Assembly (NCBI RefSeq): GCF_024227435.1 | Contig: NZ_CP100445.1 | Span: forward strand, 186,001-250,000 | Origin: Natrinema caseinilyticum | GTDB taxonomy: Archaea; Halobacteriota; Halobacteria; Halobacteriales; Natrialbaceae | DNA length: 64,000 bases | Direction of reading: 5' to 3' | Part shown: one piece after another, positions 26,858 through 36,440 of the stretch | How positions within the stretch are numbered: position 1 is the stretch's first letter | How the letters are laid out: every line of letters begins with the position of its first letter | The notes under the pieces: model-generated | Seen by the model: only the letters and a program-made list of their open reading frames with translations | Database searches by the model: none | Told to the model about the DNA's origin: nothing | Made by a program: the position numbers and the translations under genes

Positions 26858-27940
26858 TCAGTCGATCGGCGTTCGATCGTCGATCGTGATCGTGTGCCCT
26901 TGTTCGCTCGATTCGTAGATGGCTTCGATAACCGATTGAACGGTGAGTGCTTCGTCGACGGTGCCGCCGCCGTCTCGGGTACCCAATATCTGATCGAAAA
27001 ACGACCGCTGTTCGTCCGAATGGGTGTCGTTGTGGCGCGTTTCGATGGTCGTGTCTTCGAGGTGGTCGGCACCGGCTTTGCTCGCGGAGTAGACGGAGAG
27101 ATCTCCCTCGAGGAGGTCGAACCGGGCCGCTGCGTCGGTCCCCCGGGCGACGAACTCGTGGGTAGCCGGCCGGTTCGTCGCCCACGCGACCTCGAGGGAA
27201 ATCGTTCGGTTTCCCGAACAGCGGATGAACGCGGTAGCGGAGTCGTCGACGTCGAATCCCTCCGGTCCCGCGTCGTCGGCCCACATGTCGAGGTACGCGT
27301 ACTCCTCGCGCTCGCCGAATTCGCTGCGAGCGACGCCGTTTACCTCCTCTACGGTGGGATAGTCGAGCAGATACAGCGCGAGATCGATAGCGTGGACCCC
27401 GAGATCGATGAGCGCGCCGCCGCCGGCGATGCTTCTGCGGGTGAACCACGACCCCCGTCCCGGGATCCCTCGCCGACGGACGTAGTTCGCCTCGATGTGG
27501 GAGACGTCACCGAGGGCGCCTCGATCGATCCGATCTTTGACGATTCGCACCGTATTCGCGAATCGATTGTTGAACCCCACCATCGCGATCCCGTCCGACT
27601 CCGCTGCCGCGTCGGCGATCCGCTGTGCGCTCTCGATCGAATGTCCCAGCGGCTTCTCGAGCAAGACGTGGAGGTCGCTCTCGAACGCGTCGATGGCATA
27701 CGCCTCGTGATATTTGTTCGGCGTCGTGATGATGACGGCGTCGATGGTATCGTATAGCTCGTCGTGGTCGTCGTAGACGTCGACGTCGTATCGTCGGGCA
27801 AATCGCGTTCTCGCCTCGGCGGCGACGTCCATTCCACCGGCGAGCGTCACGCCGAGTTCGACGAGTCGCTCGGCGTGATACTGTCCGATGTTGCCGAGGC
27901 CGACGATGCCGGTTTTAATATCGGATCGGGAATCTATCAT
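26858..27940 (-). CDS. Gfo/Idh/MocA family NAD(P)-dependent oxidoreductase
   Basis: 360 residues from the ATG complementing 27938-27940. An N-terminal Rossmann fold with TGIVGLGNIGQYHAERLVEL is followed by the family signature VLLEKPLGHSIESAQRI (the E-K-P lysine is the usual active-site residue) and GGALIDLGVHAIDLALYLL (GG..D.G.H.ID), then the beta-sheet substrate domain. Typical substrates are sugars, inositols and their derivatives. It lies between the ABC importer and the TIM-barrel epimerase on the same strand, forming a probable uptake-plus-oxidation module. Confidence 0.9.
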   Translation of the reverse strand: MIDSRSDIKTGIVGLGNIGQYHAERLVELGVTLAGGMDVAAEARTRFARRYDVDVYDDHDELYDTIDAVIITTPNKYHEAYAIDAFESDLHVLLEKPLGHSIESAQRIADAAAESDGIAMVGFNNRFANTVRIVKDRIDRGALGDVSHIEANYVRRRGIPGRGSWFTRRSIAGGGALIDLGVHAIDLALYLLDYPTVEEVNGVARSEFGEREEYAYLDMWADDAGPEGFDVDDSATAFIRCSGNRTISLEVAWATNRPATHEFVARGTDAAARFDLLEGDLSVYSASKAGADHLEDTTIETRHNDTHSDEQRSFFDQILGTRDGGGTVDEALTVQSVIEAIYESSEQGHTITIDDRTPID

Positions 27941-28124
27941 CTGTGTGTTAGTATGGGGGGACCCAGCGTTCGGCTCGTTTCGGCCCAATACACCCACAAC
28001 CGCTATATTGAATAGTTCGACTCGAGCACCTTTGGTCCGTCGCCAAACCGAGGAACTCGTCGAAACGAGGAAAAGATGGCCGGCGAGACTCGAGATCGGT
28101 GGGTTCGTGGACCGACATCGCGAT

Positions 28125-29312
28125 TTAGCTGTCCGCCTCGGTCGGGGTCGTCCCCGACTCTCGTTCCGACAGATCGGTGATACCGTGAGCGAGCGCGTCG
28201 CCAGTGGCCGTCTCGAAGAGGTGAATCTTCGACCGATCGAGGACCACCTCGATGTCCTGATTCGCCTCGATATCCGTATCGGGGCTGACGCTCATCAATA
28301 GCTGGTTGGGACTCGAAGTGGAATCACGCCCCATCGATCCGCCCGCGGCCTCGGAGAGCAGCAGGTAGACGAATACCTCGTCGCCCATGGGCTCGAGAAC
28401 GTCGGTTCTGGCGTCGATCGGGTCGGTGGTCGATGCGAGCGATTCGGCGTCTCTGGCCATGTGGACGTCTTCCGGCCTGATCCCGAGCGTGGCTGCGTCG
28501 CCGACGGTCACGCCGGGAACGACGTTCGGATCGAAATCGACGGCGAAGTTGTCCGTCTCGAGGCCGCCGTCCGAGAGTTCACCGTCGACGAAGTTCATCG
28601 AGGGAGAGCCGATGAATCCGGCGACGAACAGGTTCGAAGGCTCGTTGTAACAGACCAGTGGCGGCGCGAGCTGCTGGAGCCGTCCCTCGTTCAGGACCGC
28701 GATGCGATTGGACATCGTCATCGCTTCGGCCTGATCGTGCGTGACGTAGATGATCGTCGTGTCCAGTTCCCGATGGAGCCGCTGGAGTTCCGTTCGCATG
28801 TGAACGCGCAACTTCGCGTCCAGGTTCGCCAGCGGTTCGTCCATCAGGAAGACGTCCGGGTTGCGAACGATCGCCCGCGCGATCGCCACCCGTTGTTGTT
28901 GGCCGCCGGACAACTCGTCCGGCATTCGCTCGAGCATCCCCTCGAGCTGGACGACCTCGGCGGCTTGCTCGACGCGTCTGCGGACCTCCTCGTCGTCGTA
29001 TTTCCGGAGACGAAGCCCGAAGGAAATGTTCTCGTAGACGTCCATGTGCGGGAACAACGCGATGTTCTGGAACACCATCGCGACGCCCCGATCTTTCGGT
29101 GCCAGGTTCGTCACGTCGTCCTCGCCGATGTACACCCGCCCCTCGGTCGGCTGTGTGAGCCCGGCGACGGTCTCCATCGTCGTCGACTTCCCACAGCCGG
29201 ACGGGCCGACGAAGGTGACGAATTCGCCGTCTTCTATCTCCATGCTCACGTCGTCGACCGCGGTAACCGATTCGTAGCGTTTCGTGATGTTCTCGAGTCG
29301 TACTCGTGCCAT
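28125..29312 (-). CDS. carbohydrate ABC transporter ATP-binding protein (MalK/UgpC type)
   Basis: 395 residues. Walker A GPSGCGKST near residue 37, the Q-loop AMVFQNIALFPHMDV, the signature LSGGQQQRVAIARA, Walker B DVFLMDEPLANLD and the switch His in IYVTHDQAEAMT are all intact. The C-terminal TOBE/regulatory domain (LGIRPEDVHM) marks the carbohydrate-importer class. It starts 4 bp after the stop of the upstream permease, so it is the last member of a four-gene importer operon. Confidence 0.94.
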   Translation of the reverse strand: MARVRLENITKRYESVTAVDDVSMEIEDGEFVTFVGPSGCGKSTTMETVAGLTQPTEGRVYIGEDDVTNLAPKDRGVAMVFQNIALFPHMDVYENISFGLRLRKYDDEEVRRRVEQAAEVVQLEGMLERMPDELSGGQQQRVAIARAIVRNPDVFLMDEPLANLDAKLRVHMRTELQRLHRELDTTIIYVTHDQAEAMTMSNRIAVLNEGRLQQLAPPLVCYNEPSNLFVAGFIGSPSMNFVDGELSDGGLETDNFAVDFDPNVVPGVTVGDAATLGIRPEDVHMARDAESLASTTDPIDARTDVLEPMGDEVFVYLLLSEAAGGSMGRDSTSSPNQLLMSVSPDTDIEANQDIEVVLDRSKIHLFETATGDALAHGITDLSERESGTTPTEADS

Positions 29313-29316
29313 TGTG

Positions 29317-30354
29317 TTACTCTTTGAGTGCGCCCGCGGTGAGCCCGCTGACGATCTTTTCTTGTGCGATGACCACGAGAATCGCGACGGGGATCACCCC
29401 GAGGATGCTCGCTGCTGCCATGAGGTTGTACAACACCTGGTACTGTCCCTGATAGGCGAGGATGCCGTCGAGTATCGGCGCCCAGTTTTCGGGCTGACCG
29501 TCCGTCATCAGGAACGAAAAGAAGAACTCGTTGTAGACGGCGATGAAGGTCAACACGCCCGCAGTCGCGACCCCAGGCGCCGACAGCGGAATGATGACTC
29601 GGAACAGCGCGCCCAGTCGAGTCGTTCCCTCGACGCGAGCCGCGTCCTCGAGACCGTCGGGAATCTGGGCGTAGAACGTCGTCAGGATGAAGATCGCGAG
29701 CGGCATGAAAATTGCCGACAGCGGCGTCACGAGGGCGAAGGGCGTGTTGTAGAGGGTTCCGTCACCGGTAATCGGTCTGAGGATCGCAAAGTGGGTGTTG
29801 AACAGATCGTTCAAGGGAATGAAAAAGGCGGCCGGCGGGAAAAAGGAGATGACGAGCACGAGCAGCATCAGCGGCGTTCGGCCGGGGAACTCGAGGCGGC
29901 CGAAGGCGTAGCCGGCCAGGCTGGCGATGACCAGGACGACGATGGTCGATCCGAGCGCGATCACGAAACTGTTGAACATGTAGATGTGGAAGGGAATGAC
30001 CTGAAACACCTCGACGAACGCGCCGGGGTTGAAGCCGTTCGGCGTGAAGACGATGTCCTGAAGCTGGCCTTCCGGCGTGAGCGCGACCATGAGAAGCCAG
30101 TAAAACGGGAACAGCGTGGTAAACAGGAAGAAGATCGCGGCGACGTAAAACAGCGCTCGGTAGACTCGACCGGGGTCGGAGATGGAGTCGGAAACCCACT
30201 GTTGAAACGGGCCGCGATCGAGTTCGGCTTCGCGTTCGTTCGTGAGGACGGCACCCCCGTCGGACTGGATTTCGCTTGGCTGTCCCAGCGCGCCCGCCGT
30301 TTCGTCTGTCGGTTCGGTGTGGTCGTCGGTTGTCTCTCGTCGGTTTGCCATCAT
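29317..30354 (-). CDS. carbohydrate ABC transporter permease, MalG type
   Basis: 345 residues starting at an ATG whose first bases overlap the upstream stop (ATGA). A hydrophilic, acidic N-terminal tail of about 60 residues precedes six transmembrane segments. The cytoplasmic EAA loop is visible as IPDGLEDAARVEGTTRLGAL followed by IIPLSAPGVATAGVL. This is the second membrane subunit (CUT1 class) of the sugar importer. The longer upstream frame overlaps the other permease gene and is not used. Confidence 0.92.
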   Translation of the reverse strand: MMANRRETTDDHTEPTDETAGALGQPSEIQSDGGAVLTNEREAELDRGPFQQWVSDSISDPGRVYRALFYVAAIFFLFTTLFPFYWLLMVALTPEGQLQDIVFTPNGFNPGAFVEVFQVIPFHIYMFNSFVIALGSTIVVLVIASLAGYAFGRLEFPGRTPLMLLVLVISFFPPAAFFIPLNDLFNTHFAILRPITGDGTLYNTPFALVTPLSAIFMPLAIFILTTFYAQIPDGLEDAARVEGTTRLGALFRVIIPLSAPGVATAGVLTFIAVYNEFFFSFLMTDGQPENWAPILDGILAYQGQYQVLYNLMAAASILGVIPVAILVVIAQEKIVSGLTAGALKE

Positions 30355-31409
30355 GTAACACCTCCTTCGGTATCGCGGAAGAGAACGAGGTAGACCGCGA
30401 TGATCAGGCCGATTACGAGCGCCGTCGAAAATGCGACCGCGGCGGCCGTGGCGTAAATGCGCGTCCCCCCGAACATCGCTTCGACGACGAGACACGTCAG
30501 CGAGGGGACCGTCGTACAGCCGGCGGTCGACTCGATCAGTCCGAAGACGCGCATCGCGTCCATCGTCCGGAACAGCATCGCGACCAGCAGCGCCGGCATC
30601 ACCAGCGGGAGCGTGATCAGTTTGAATCGCTGCCACGGTGTGGCCCCCGCGACGCGCGCGACGTCGTACAGGCTCCGATCGACGCTCTGGAGTCCCGCGA
30701 GGATCAGGAGGGCCATGAACGCCGACGACTTCCAGATATCGGCCACGAGGATGATGATGAACGCGTCCTGGCTGTTGGCGAGCGGCGTCGAACTAAAGAG
30801 GCCCAGACTCTGCATGAGGTCCGATCCGAACCCGACCGTCGGCTGGAACAGCAGGAAGAAGATCATCCCCTGGATGACGATCGGCACCGCCCACGGGAGG
30901 ATGATCGCGACGCGAACCCACCGACGGCCGGTAAATTCCTGATCGAGGACGTACGCCTGTCCGAATCCGATAACGGTCTCCAGGGTCACGCTGATGACCG
31001 CGAACGCGAGCGTGACGAATAACGCCTGCTGGAAGAACGGGGTGCCCAGTTCGACGAAGGGAAACGACGACGAGAGCGAGACGTCGAGAAACTGCCTGGC
31101 CAGTCGCGCGTTCCCGGTCACGATATCGATGTAATTCTCGAGGCCGACGAACACGCCCAGCGGGTCCATTCCGCGTGTCTGATTGGCGCGAAGCGACATG
31201 AGGAACGTCCGGATCATCGGGTAGAACGCTATCAGCGTCAGCAACGCGAACGCGGGCAACAACAGCAGATACGCGTACGCCGCTTCGCTCAGGTTTTCCA
31301 TCCAGTTGACGACGGCGTTCCCGGTCCGCTCGTGCTCCCGGCCGCGACCTGTTTCGCCGCCGATCACCGTCCCGCCGTCGGTCGTCGCCTCGTCAGATTC
31401 AGTTGCCAT
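30351..31409 (-). CDS. carbohydrate ABC transporter permease, MalF type
   Basis: 352 residues. An acidic Gly/Glu-rich cytoplasmic N-terminus leads into six to seven transmembrane segments (AYLLLLPAFALLTLIAFYP first). The EAA loop is VDRSLYDVARVAGATPWQRF followed by LITLPLVMPALLVAM. First membrane subunit of the CUT1-type importer. It overlaps the substrate-binding protein gene by 11 bp and the next permease by 4 bp, so translation is tightly coupled. Confidence 0.92.
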   Translation of the reverse strand: MATESDEATTDGGTVIGGETGRGREHERTGNAVVNWMENLSEAAYAYLLLLPAFALLTLIAFYPMIRTFLMSLRANQTRGMDPLGVFVGLENYIDIVTGNARLARQFLDVSLSSSFPFVELGTPFFQQALFVTLAFAVISVTLETVIGFGQAYVLDQEFTGRRWVRVAIILPWAVPIVIQGMIFFLLFQPTVGFGSDLMQSLGLFSSTPLANSQDAFIIILVADIWKSSAFMALLILAGLQSVDRSLYDVARVAGATPWQRFKLITLPLVMPALLVAMLFRTMDAMRVFGLIESTAGCTTVPSLTCLVVEAMFGGTRIYATAAAVAFSTALVIGLIIAVYLVLFRDTEGGVT

Positions 31410-32868
31410 TCGTTTGCACCTCCGATTCGCTCTGTTCGAGTTCCTGCTCGAGGTCGTTCATCGCGGCTTCGGGAGCCTGTGCGCCCCGATAGGCCGCGTT
31501 GACCGCCTGGAAGATCAGTGCGGACTGTTCGGGCCAGAGATCCGTCGCCGGACGCGGGATCGCGTTCTCGCTCGCCGATTGGACGACGTCGGCGTACCGA
31601 GCGACGGGACCGACGTCGCTCGGATCGGCCTCCGCGACCAGATCGAGGTTCGGCGGGAGGAAGCCACCGAGTTCGAACACCGTGAGCATCACGTCCTCGT
31701 TAGCGAACGCCTCGAGGACCTGCAGCGCTTCCTCCTGGCGATTCGAAAACGGACTGACGGCGAGGTTCCAGCCGCCGAGTGCCGCAGCGGTGCCACCGGC
31801 GTCCGCGTACTCGGCTTCTTGCCGAGTGACTGCGTACGGCCTCGTCATCACGCCGAGGTTCTCACCGAACGCCGCTTCCGTTCCGGTCGCTGCGATCGCG
31901 TACGACCAGTTTCGGTTCGAGACCGCGTTCCCGCCGGCAAAGGGGTTGAGCGACTGCTGTTCCGTCCACTGGACGATGGCCGACGGGCAGATCTGCGCGT
32001 AGCCCTCGAGGGTGTTTTGCTCTTCTCCCTCGATGAACGAGCGCATCATCCGAATCGCGTCGATAATTCGGTCACCGTCGACGGTGATCGGTCGATCACC
32101 GGCGGTAAAGAGGTTGTTCGCGCCGCCGAAGTACGCGCCACCCCACGACGTCATCACCTCGTTGAACGTACAGCACGACAGCCCCTCGTAGGCGGCCGCT
32201 TGCGTGGTGAACCCGTAATCGAGGCCGGCCTGGTCTCTCGCGTCGCTGACCGCTTCCGCGAACTCCTTCCACCGAGGCGGGTCCGTTCCCCAGCCGCTCG
32301 TGTCGTAGCCAGCGTCCTCGATCAGGTCCTTTCGATAGAGGGTGAATCCGAGGTCCGGAAACAGCGGCAGCGCGTGGAGATTCCCGGTCTGTGGATGTCG
32401 AGCCGTCTCGAGGATTGCCTCGAGATAATTGCCGTTGACGTACTCGAGGACGTCGTCCGGAAAGCGATCGGTCAGATTGACGGTCTGTTCGCGCAGAATG
32501 AACGGGACCGTCCACCCGCTATCCATCATGTGGATGTCTGGTGGGGCGCGACCGGCCTGCAGCGCCGACTGAGCCGTCTGCATCCGCTGTGCGGAATTGC
32601 TGACGACGGTCTGGACCTCGACGCGAATGTCCTCGTCGAGGCCGGCATCCCACAGCGCCTGCTGAATCGAGGGGCTGTCGCCGTCACTGTGCATGATCCC
32701 GGCGATGTCTGAGGCGGCGGTCATCACCACCGTTCCCGGTTTGCGGCCCCGGCTCAAGCAACCGGCGACCGCAACGGCCCCGCCCGCGGCGGAGACTGAT
32801 GCGGTCTTCAGGAACGACCGGCGCCCGAGGCGCGGACGATCGTTTCGACCGGCTGTATCGCGACCCAT
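31399..32868 (-). CDS. sugar ABC transporter substrate-binding lipoprotein
   Basis: 489 residues from the ATG complementing 32866-32868. The N-terminus has a twin-arginine motif (GRRSFLKTASVSAAGGAVAV) and a lipobox ending AGC, so it is exported folded by Tat and lipid-anchored. The mature part is an extracellular solute-binding family 1 protein (PPDIHMMDSGWTVPFILREQ, then NLHALPLFPDLGFTLYRKD). First gene of the importer operon. A TATA-like TATTTATTACC on the minus strand lies about 40 bp upstream, next to AT-rich sequence where a TrmB operator might sit. I see no clear palindrome there. Confidence 0.92.
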   Translation of the reverse strand: MGRDTAGRNDRPRLGRRSFLKTASVSAAGGAVAVAGCLSRGRKPGTVVMTAASDIAGIMHSDGDSPSIQQALWDAGLDEDIRVEVQTVVSNSAQRMQTAQSALQAGRAPPDIHMMDSGWTVPFILREQTVNLTDRFPDDVLEYVNGNYLEAILETARHPQTGNLHALPLFPDLGFTLYRKDLIEDAGYDTSGWGTDPPRWKEFAEAVSDARDQAGLDYGFTTQAAAYEGLSCCTFNEVMTSWGGAYFGGANNLFTAGDRPITVDGDRIIDAIRMMRSFIEGEEQNTLEGYAQICPSAIVQWTEQQSLNPFAGGNAVSNRNWSYAIAATGTEAAFGENLGVMTRPYAVTRQEAEYADAGGTAAALGGWNLAVSPFSNRQEEALQVLEAFANEDVMLTVFELGGFLPPNLDLVAEADPSDVGPVARYADVVQSASENAIPRPATDLWPEQSALIFQAVNAAYRGAQAPEAAMNDLEQELEQSESEVQTNGN

Positions 32869-33113
32869 GACCAATGATCGGTCCACGTTATGGAACTTAA
32901 TTGTTGGTAATAAATAGCATAATAAAGGCTGAAAGTCGTGATTTCGAACGAGTTACGACGTGCCTGTCGATCGGCCCCCGAAACGACTCACCCCCCGCTC
33001 GAACGCGAGTACATCGTCGCCGACGAGCAATCGGCTATTGACAGACGAGGGGTGGCAGCTGCCGGCAAACGACCGATGAGACGGGGGAAAGAACTAGACC
33101 GGCGCATCGCGCC

Positions 33114-33195
33114 GTTCGGAACCGCACTGGCCGACCGGTATCGACCGCAATGACGTTCGGAACCGCACTGGCCGACCGGTATCGACCGCAATGAC
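33114..33195. repeat. 41-bp perfect tandem duplication
   Basis: Two identical 41-bp units, 33114-33154 and 33155-33195, each starting GTTCGGAACCGCACTGGCCG and ending CGACCGCAATGAC, followed by the first bases of a third. It lies in the intergenic space between the TrmB gene's 3' end and the binding-protein promoter, just 9 bp from the TrmB stop codon. Confidence 0.95.
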
Positions 33196-33204
33196 GTCCG
33201 GAGA

Positions 33205-34269
33205 TCAGTCGTCCTCGAGCGTAGGCGGCCTGTTCCGTCCGATGTGGATCTCGTGAGCCTCGACGTCCTCGAGGGCCGCGACCCGACCGCCAACGGAAAC
33301 TTCGTCGTCGTCCGTTTCGATCGTGAGGCTTGCGACCTCTTCGCTGATTTCGAAGGAGATGTCCCGGATTCGTCCCCGGACGACGCGCTGGCCTCCGATT
33401 TCGACGTCTCTCCCCTCGATCGTCGCATAGAACTCGCCGCCTTCGTCGATGAGATCCTTTACGCACCGGCGGATGGAGGCGTATTTCCGGGGATAGGAGC
33501 GAGCGGTATCGTCTTCGCCGAGCGTTCGTTCGGCGGTCGTCCAGAGAACGGTACCGAAAAAGCCGGAGATGAGAAAGCCCAACGCTGACCGGTTGAAGAT
33601 GACGCCGTACCGGTCCTGATCGTCACGCAACGCATCCTGGGTCGCGTACACCGAGTAGTTGCCGTCGGCGACGGCGAGAACGGGCGTCGTGATCCCACGT
33701 CGGGCACGTGCGGTGGATGCAACCTCGCCGTAGTCGAACTCCGACGGGTCCGGCGCTTCGGTGCCGGGCGTCACGATCAGGTCGATGCTCACGCCGGATT
33801 CGACGGCCGCGCGCAACTCCGCCTCGAATCGAGTCAGTAGGTCGGGCGTAAGCGACAGCGCGAGCTCGAACTCCGCACCGTCGATGACCTCCTCGAGGTA
33901 GCGAAGGATCGTCGATCGAGACTTGACCAGGGAGACGGCTTCCGTATCGCGTGCAGGGGCGGTGTAGCGTGCCTCGAGTTCCTGGATCATCTGTTCGAAG
34001 GAGGTCTGGACGTCGTCGAAGGACTCGGCGGGATCGATCGCCACGACCTTCATCGGGCGAGATTCCCGGAGTTCGACCAGACCCCGATCGCTCAGGCTCC
34101 GAACGGTGTCGTACACGCGGGGCTGGGGAATTTCCGTCCGGTCAGCGATCTCACTGGCCGTGAGTTGGCCCTGTTCTAATACGGTGAGATAGGCGTCGAT
34201 CTCGTATTCGCCGAGATTGAACCGATCCCCGACGCGCTCGACGGTCGAGCGAAGTTCGTCTGGTGCCAT
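33205..34269 (-). CDS. TrmB family sugar-responsive transcriptional regulator
   Basis: 354 residues. The N-terminal TrmB winged helix is clear ([20 protein letters not shown], then [20 protein letters not shown] and [19 protein letters not shown]), followed by a coiled linker and a long C-terminal sugar-binding domain. TrmB proteins bind sugars and repress or activate transporter and sugar-metabolism genes. It lies immediately upstream of the ABC operon on the same strand and is its likely regulator. Divergent from the MscS gene across an AT-rich promoter zone (34300-34330). Confidence 0.9.
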   Translation of the reverse strand: MAPDELRSTVERVGDRFNLGEYEIDAYLTVLEQGQLTASEIADRTEIPQPRVYDTVRSLSDRGLVELRESRPMKVVAIDPAESFDDVQTSFEQMIQELEARYTAPARDTEAVSLVKSRSTILRYLEEVIDGAEFELALSLTPDLLTRFEAELRAAVESGVSIDLIVTPGTEAPDPSEFDYGEVASTARARRGITTPVLAVADGNYSVYATQDALRDDQDRYGVIFNRSALGFLISGFFGTVLWTTAERTLGEDDTARSYPRKYASIRRCVKDLIDEGGEFYATIEGRDVEIGGQRVVRGRIRDISFEISEEVASLTIETDDDEVSVGGRVAALEDVEAHEIHIGRNRPPTLEDD

Positions 34270-34409
34270 GCCCGACGCTACGGTCCCACAGGCTAAATGA
34301 TTTATTATATACCGAGTAGCATCTATTTACGAAATCAGGTTGTACCCGGGACGGGCGTTCGAAACTGAGGGTCAGAACTCTTAACCACTCCGGGCCAGAG
34401 AGTGATGCC
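34270..34409. promoter_or_regulatory. divergent promoter region, trmB-like and mscS-like genes
   Basis: An AT-rich block around 34299-34330 (ATGATTTATTATATACCGAG, then ATCTATTTACG) provides TATA-like elements for the minus-strand regulator and possibly for the plus-strand channel gene. TrmB proteins often autoregulate; no confident operator palindrome is seen. Confidence 0.4.
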
Positions 34410-35402
34410 ATGCCCAGGGCCCTCCAGGCCAACGAGAGTTCGATGGTCGACACTATCCAGGCCCGGGTCCCTGACTCGATACCGCCGGAAGTAGTCGAAA
34501 TCGTCCTCGCGCTTCTGGTTCTCACCACCGGTTGGTATCTCTCGAAACTGGTCGTTCGAATCGCCGGTCGCACGGTTGCGCGACGGATCGAGCGGCCGAG
34601 CGTCACGCGGTCCGTCCTGCGTGGTCTCCGGCTTGCCGTCCTCCTGTGGGCAGGTATCGTCGCGGCTGGCATCGTCGGGGTCGGAAACACGCAGATCCTC
34701 CTGTCGGTAACTGTTATCTCGGCCGTGATAGCGATCGTCCTCGCGCCAATAGTCGGCAGCCTGATCAACGGTCTCTACGTGCTGGCCGATCGGCCCTACG
34801 AGATCGGTGACATGATCGAAGTCACCGACGCCGGACACCGCGGTTTCGTCGAGGACATCACGATCCGGTATACCAAGATCTTCACCCTTCAGAATTCCTT
34901 TATCGTCATCCCCAACTCCGAGATACACGCACGCGACGTCATCAATTACTCCGCCGAAGACGAACGGACCCGGATATCGATCAGTTTCGATATAACTTAC
35001 GAAAGCGACCTCGAGGCCGCGCGGCGCGCCGCAGAGCGGGCCGCCCGTGGCGTCGACGAGGTCATCTCCGGCGGCCCGGACATCCGAATCGGCAGCGCCC
35101 GGTACGCCGCCGCACCGACCTGCGTTATCCGGGAGTACGGTGATCACGGCATCGGCCTCGACGTGTACTTCTGGATGAGACATCCGTACAAAGAGGTCGT
35201 CGTCCGATCCGCGGTCCAGGAAGCGATCGTCGAGCGGTTCGCCGATCTCGACGTCGAATTCGCGTACCCGCACCGCCATCACGTCTTCGACGAGACCAGC
35301 GGGGTCGCGCAACTCGCCGTCGACGATTCCGGCTTCGACCGGTCGGTCGCGGACGCGCCAGCCGAGTCCGCCGAGACGGGCGAGGACCCGGGCGACCGAT
35401 AA
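34410..35402 (+). CDS. small-conductance mechanosensitive channel (MscS family)
   Basis: 330 residues. Three to four N-terminal transmembrane segments (VVEIVLALLVLTTGWYLSKL first) are followed by the pore-lining helix and the MscS beta domain with NGLYVLADRPYEIGDMIEV, then YTKIFTLQNSFIVIPNSEI, which is the family's most conserved block. The C-terminal alpha/beta domain and an acidic tail follow. It releases solutes during hypo-osmotic shock, which matters to a halophile. The in-frame ATG at 34443 is an alternative start. Confidence 0.9.
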   Translation: MPRALQANESSMVDTIQARVPDSIPPEVVEIVLALLVLTTGWYLSKLVVRIAGRTVARRIERPSVTRSVLRGLRLAVLLWAGIVAAGIVGVGNTQILLSVTVISAVIAIVLAPIVGSLINGLYVLADRPYEIGDMIEVTDAGHRGFVEDITIRYTKIFTLQNSFIVIPNSEIHARDVINYSAEDERTRISISFDITYESDLEAARRAAERAARGVDEVISGGPDIRIGSARYAAAPTCVIREYGDHGIGLDVYFWMRHPYKEVVVRSAVQEAIVERFADLDVEFAYPHRHHVFDETSGVAQLAVDDSGFDRSVADAPAESAETGEDPGDR

Positions 35403-35522
35403 CCGCGTCACTGGTGGCGGTCTCTCGTGGCGAGGTGGGAGACGTCGCCGTTGCGTTCCCGTGAGCCGACACTGTGGGGGTGATTTATACCGACCCCGGA
35501 CCAAGTCGAAGCCAGCCGAGAG

Positions 35523-35966
35523 ATGTACGACGACATTCTCATTCCCACCGACGGAAGCGACACGATTTCCGAGACGCTCGCTCACGGGTTGCCGATCGCC
35601 GCGAACAACGACGCGACGGTCCACGCGCTCTACGTAGTCGATAGTCGCATCACCGCCGCCGTCGACGAAGAGACCAGCACCGACCTCGAGCGCACGCTCG
35701 AGGAGGAAGGGCGACAGGCCGTTTCCGACGTCGAGGAGCGAGCGGTTGCCGACGGTCTCGAGACCGTCGGCGAGGTCCGTACGGGAACGCCAGCGAAGAC
35801 GATCCTCGAGTACGCAGACGAGCAGGGGATCGATCTGATCGTAATCGGAACGCGGGGCAAAAGTCCTCGCGAGAAGGTAACCTCGCTGGGAAGCGTCTCG
35901 GAGCGGGTCGTCGACAACGCGTCGGTTCCGGTGTTCGTCGTCCGGAACGCGGGCGAAACCGAGTAG
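35523..35966 (+). CDS. universal stress protein, ATP-binding type
   Basis: 147 residues, one UspA domain: MYDDILIPTDGSDTISETLA at the start and the nucleotide-binding G-2x-G-9x-G(S/T) motif near the C-terminus (IGTRGKSPREKVTSLGSVSE). Ends VDNASVPVFVVR. Usp proteins bind ATP and help survival under stress; the specific trigger is unknown. A second, different Usp gene lies convergently 60 bp away. Confidence 0.92.
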   Translation: MYDDILIPTDGSDTISETLAHGLPIAANNDATVHALYVVDSRITAAVDEETSTDLERTLEEEGRQAVSDVEERAVADGLETVGEVRTGTPAKTILEYADEQGIDLIVIGTRGKSPREKVTSLGSVSERVVDNASVPVFVVRNAGETE

Positions 35967-36029
35967 CGACCGTTCTGCTCCGTCACGAACCGGTCGTCGT
36001 CTTGGGACCCGGTCACGGCGGAGAGGATG

Positions 36030-36440
36030 TCAAACGTGTGCGCTTTCGACCGTGATGACCTCACAGTCGAGGTGGTTTCGCAAATAGCGGTCGATATCGG
36101 GGTTGTCCGTCAGGCGCTGGAAGATCCGTCGCAGGCGACTCGCCTGCTTGCTTCCGATGACGACGGCGTCGGCACCCTCCGCGGCGACTTCGTCGAGGAT
36201 GCTCTCCTCGACGAGAAAGCCGGTCCGGACGACGTAGCGTGCGTTTTCGATCCGTCCGAACGTTCCCTCGACGGCGTTTTTCAGGTCGATACGCGTCACT
36301 TTTTTCCCGCTCTGGTAGAGGTCGACGTGCAGTATCGTTAGGTCCGCATCTCGCTCGCGGGCAACCTCGATTGCCTCCTCGAGCGTTCGACGAGAGTGTT
36401 TCGTTAACGGATACCGAACGGGAACCACGACCAGCGACAT
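36030..36440 (-). CDS. universal stress protein-like, lacking the ATP-binding motif
   Basis: 136 residues with the UspA fold order: MSLVVVPVRYPLTKHSRRTL, DADLTILHVDLYQSGKKV, then EGADAVVIGSKQASRLRRIF and the final strand DCEVITVESAHV. The G-2x-G-9x-G(S/T) nucleotide motif of the neighbouring Usp is not present; the corresponding stretch is basic (RLRRIFQRLTDN). It may be a non-nucleotide-binding Usp. Convergent with the ATP-type Usp gene. Confidence 0.82.
   Translation of the reverse strand: MSLVVVPVRYPLTKHSRRTLEEAIEVARERDADLTILHVDLYQSGKKVTRIDLKNAVEGTFGRIENARYVVRTGFLVEESILDEVAAEGADAVVIGSKQASRLRRIFQRLTDNPDIDRYLRNHLDCEVITVESAHV

Noticed and set aside
29284-30393. 369-residue plus-strand frame over the sugar permease gene
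   Set aside because: Very Arg/Glu/Asp-rich mirror frame of a certain permease gene.
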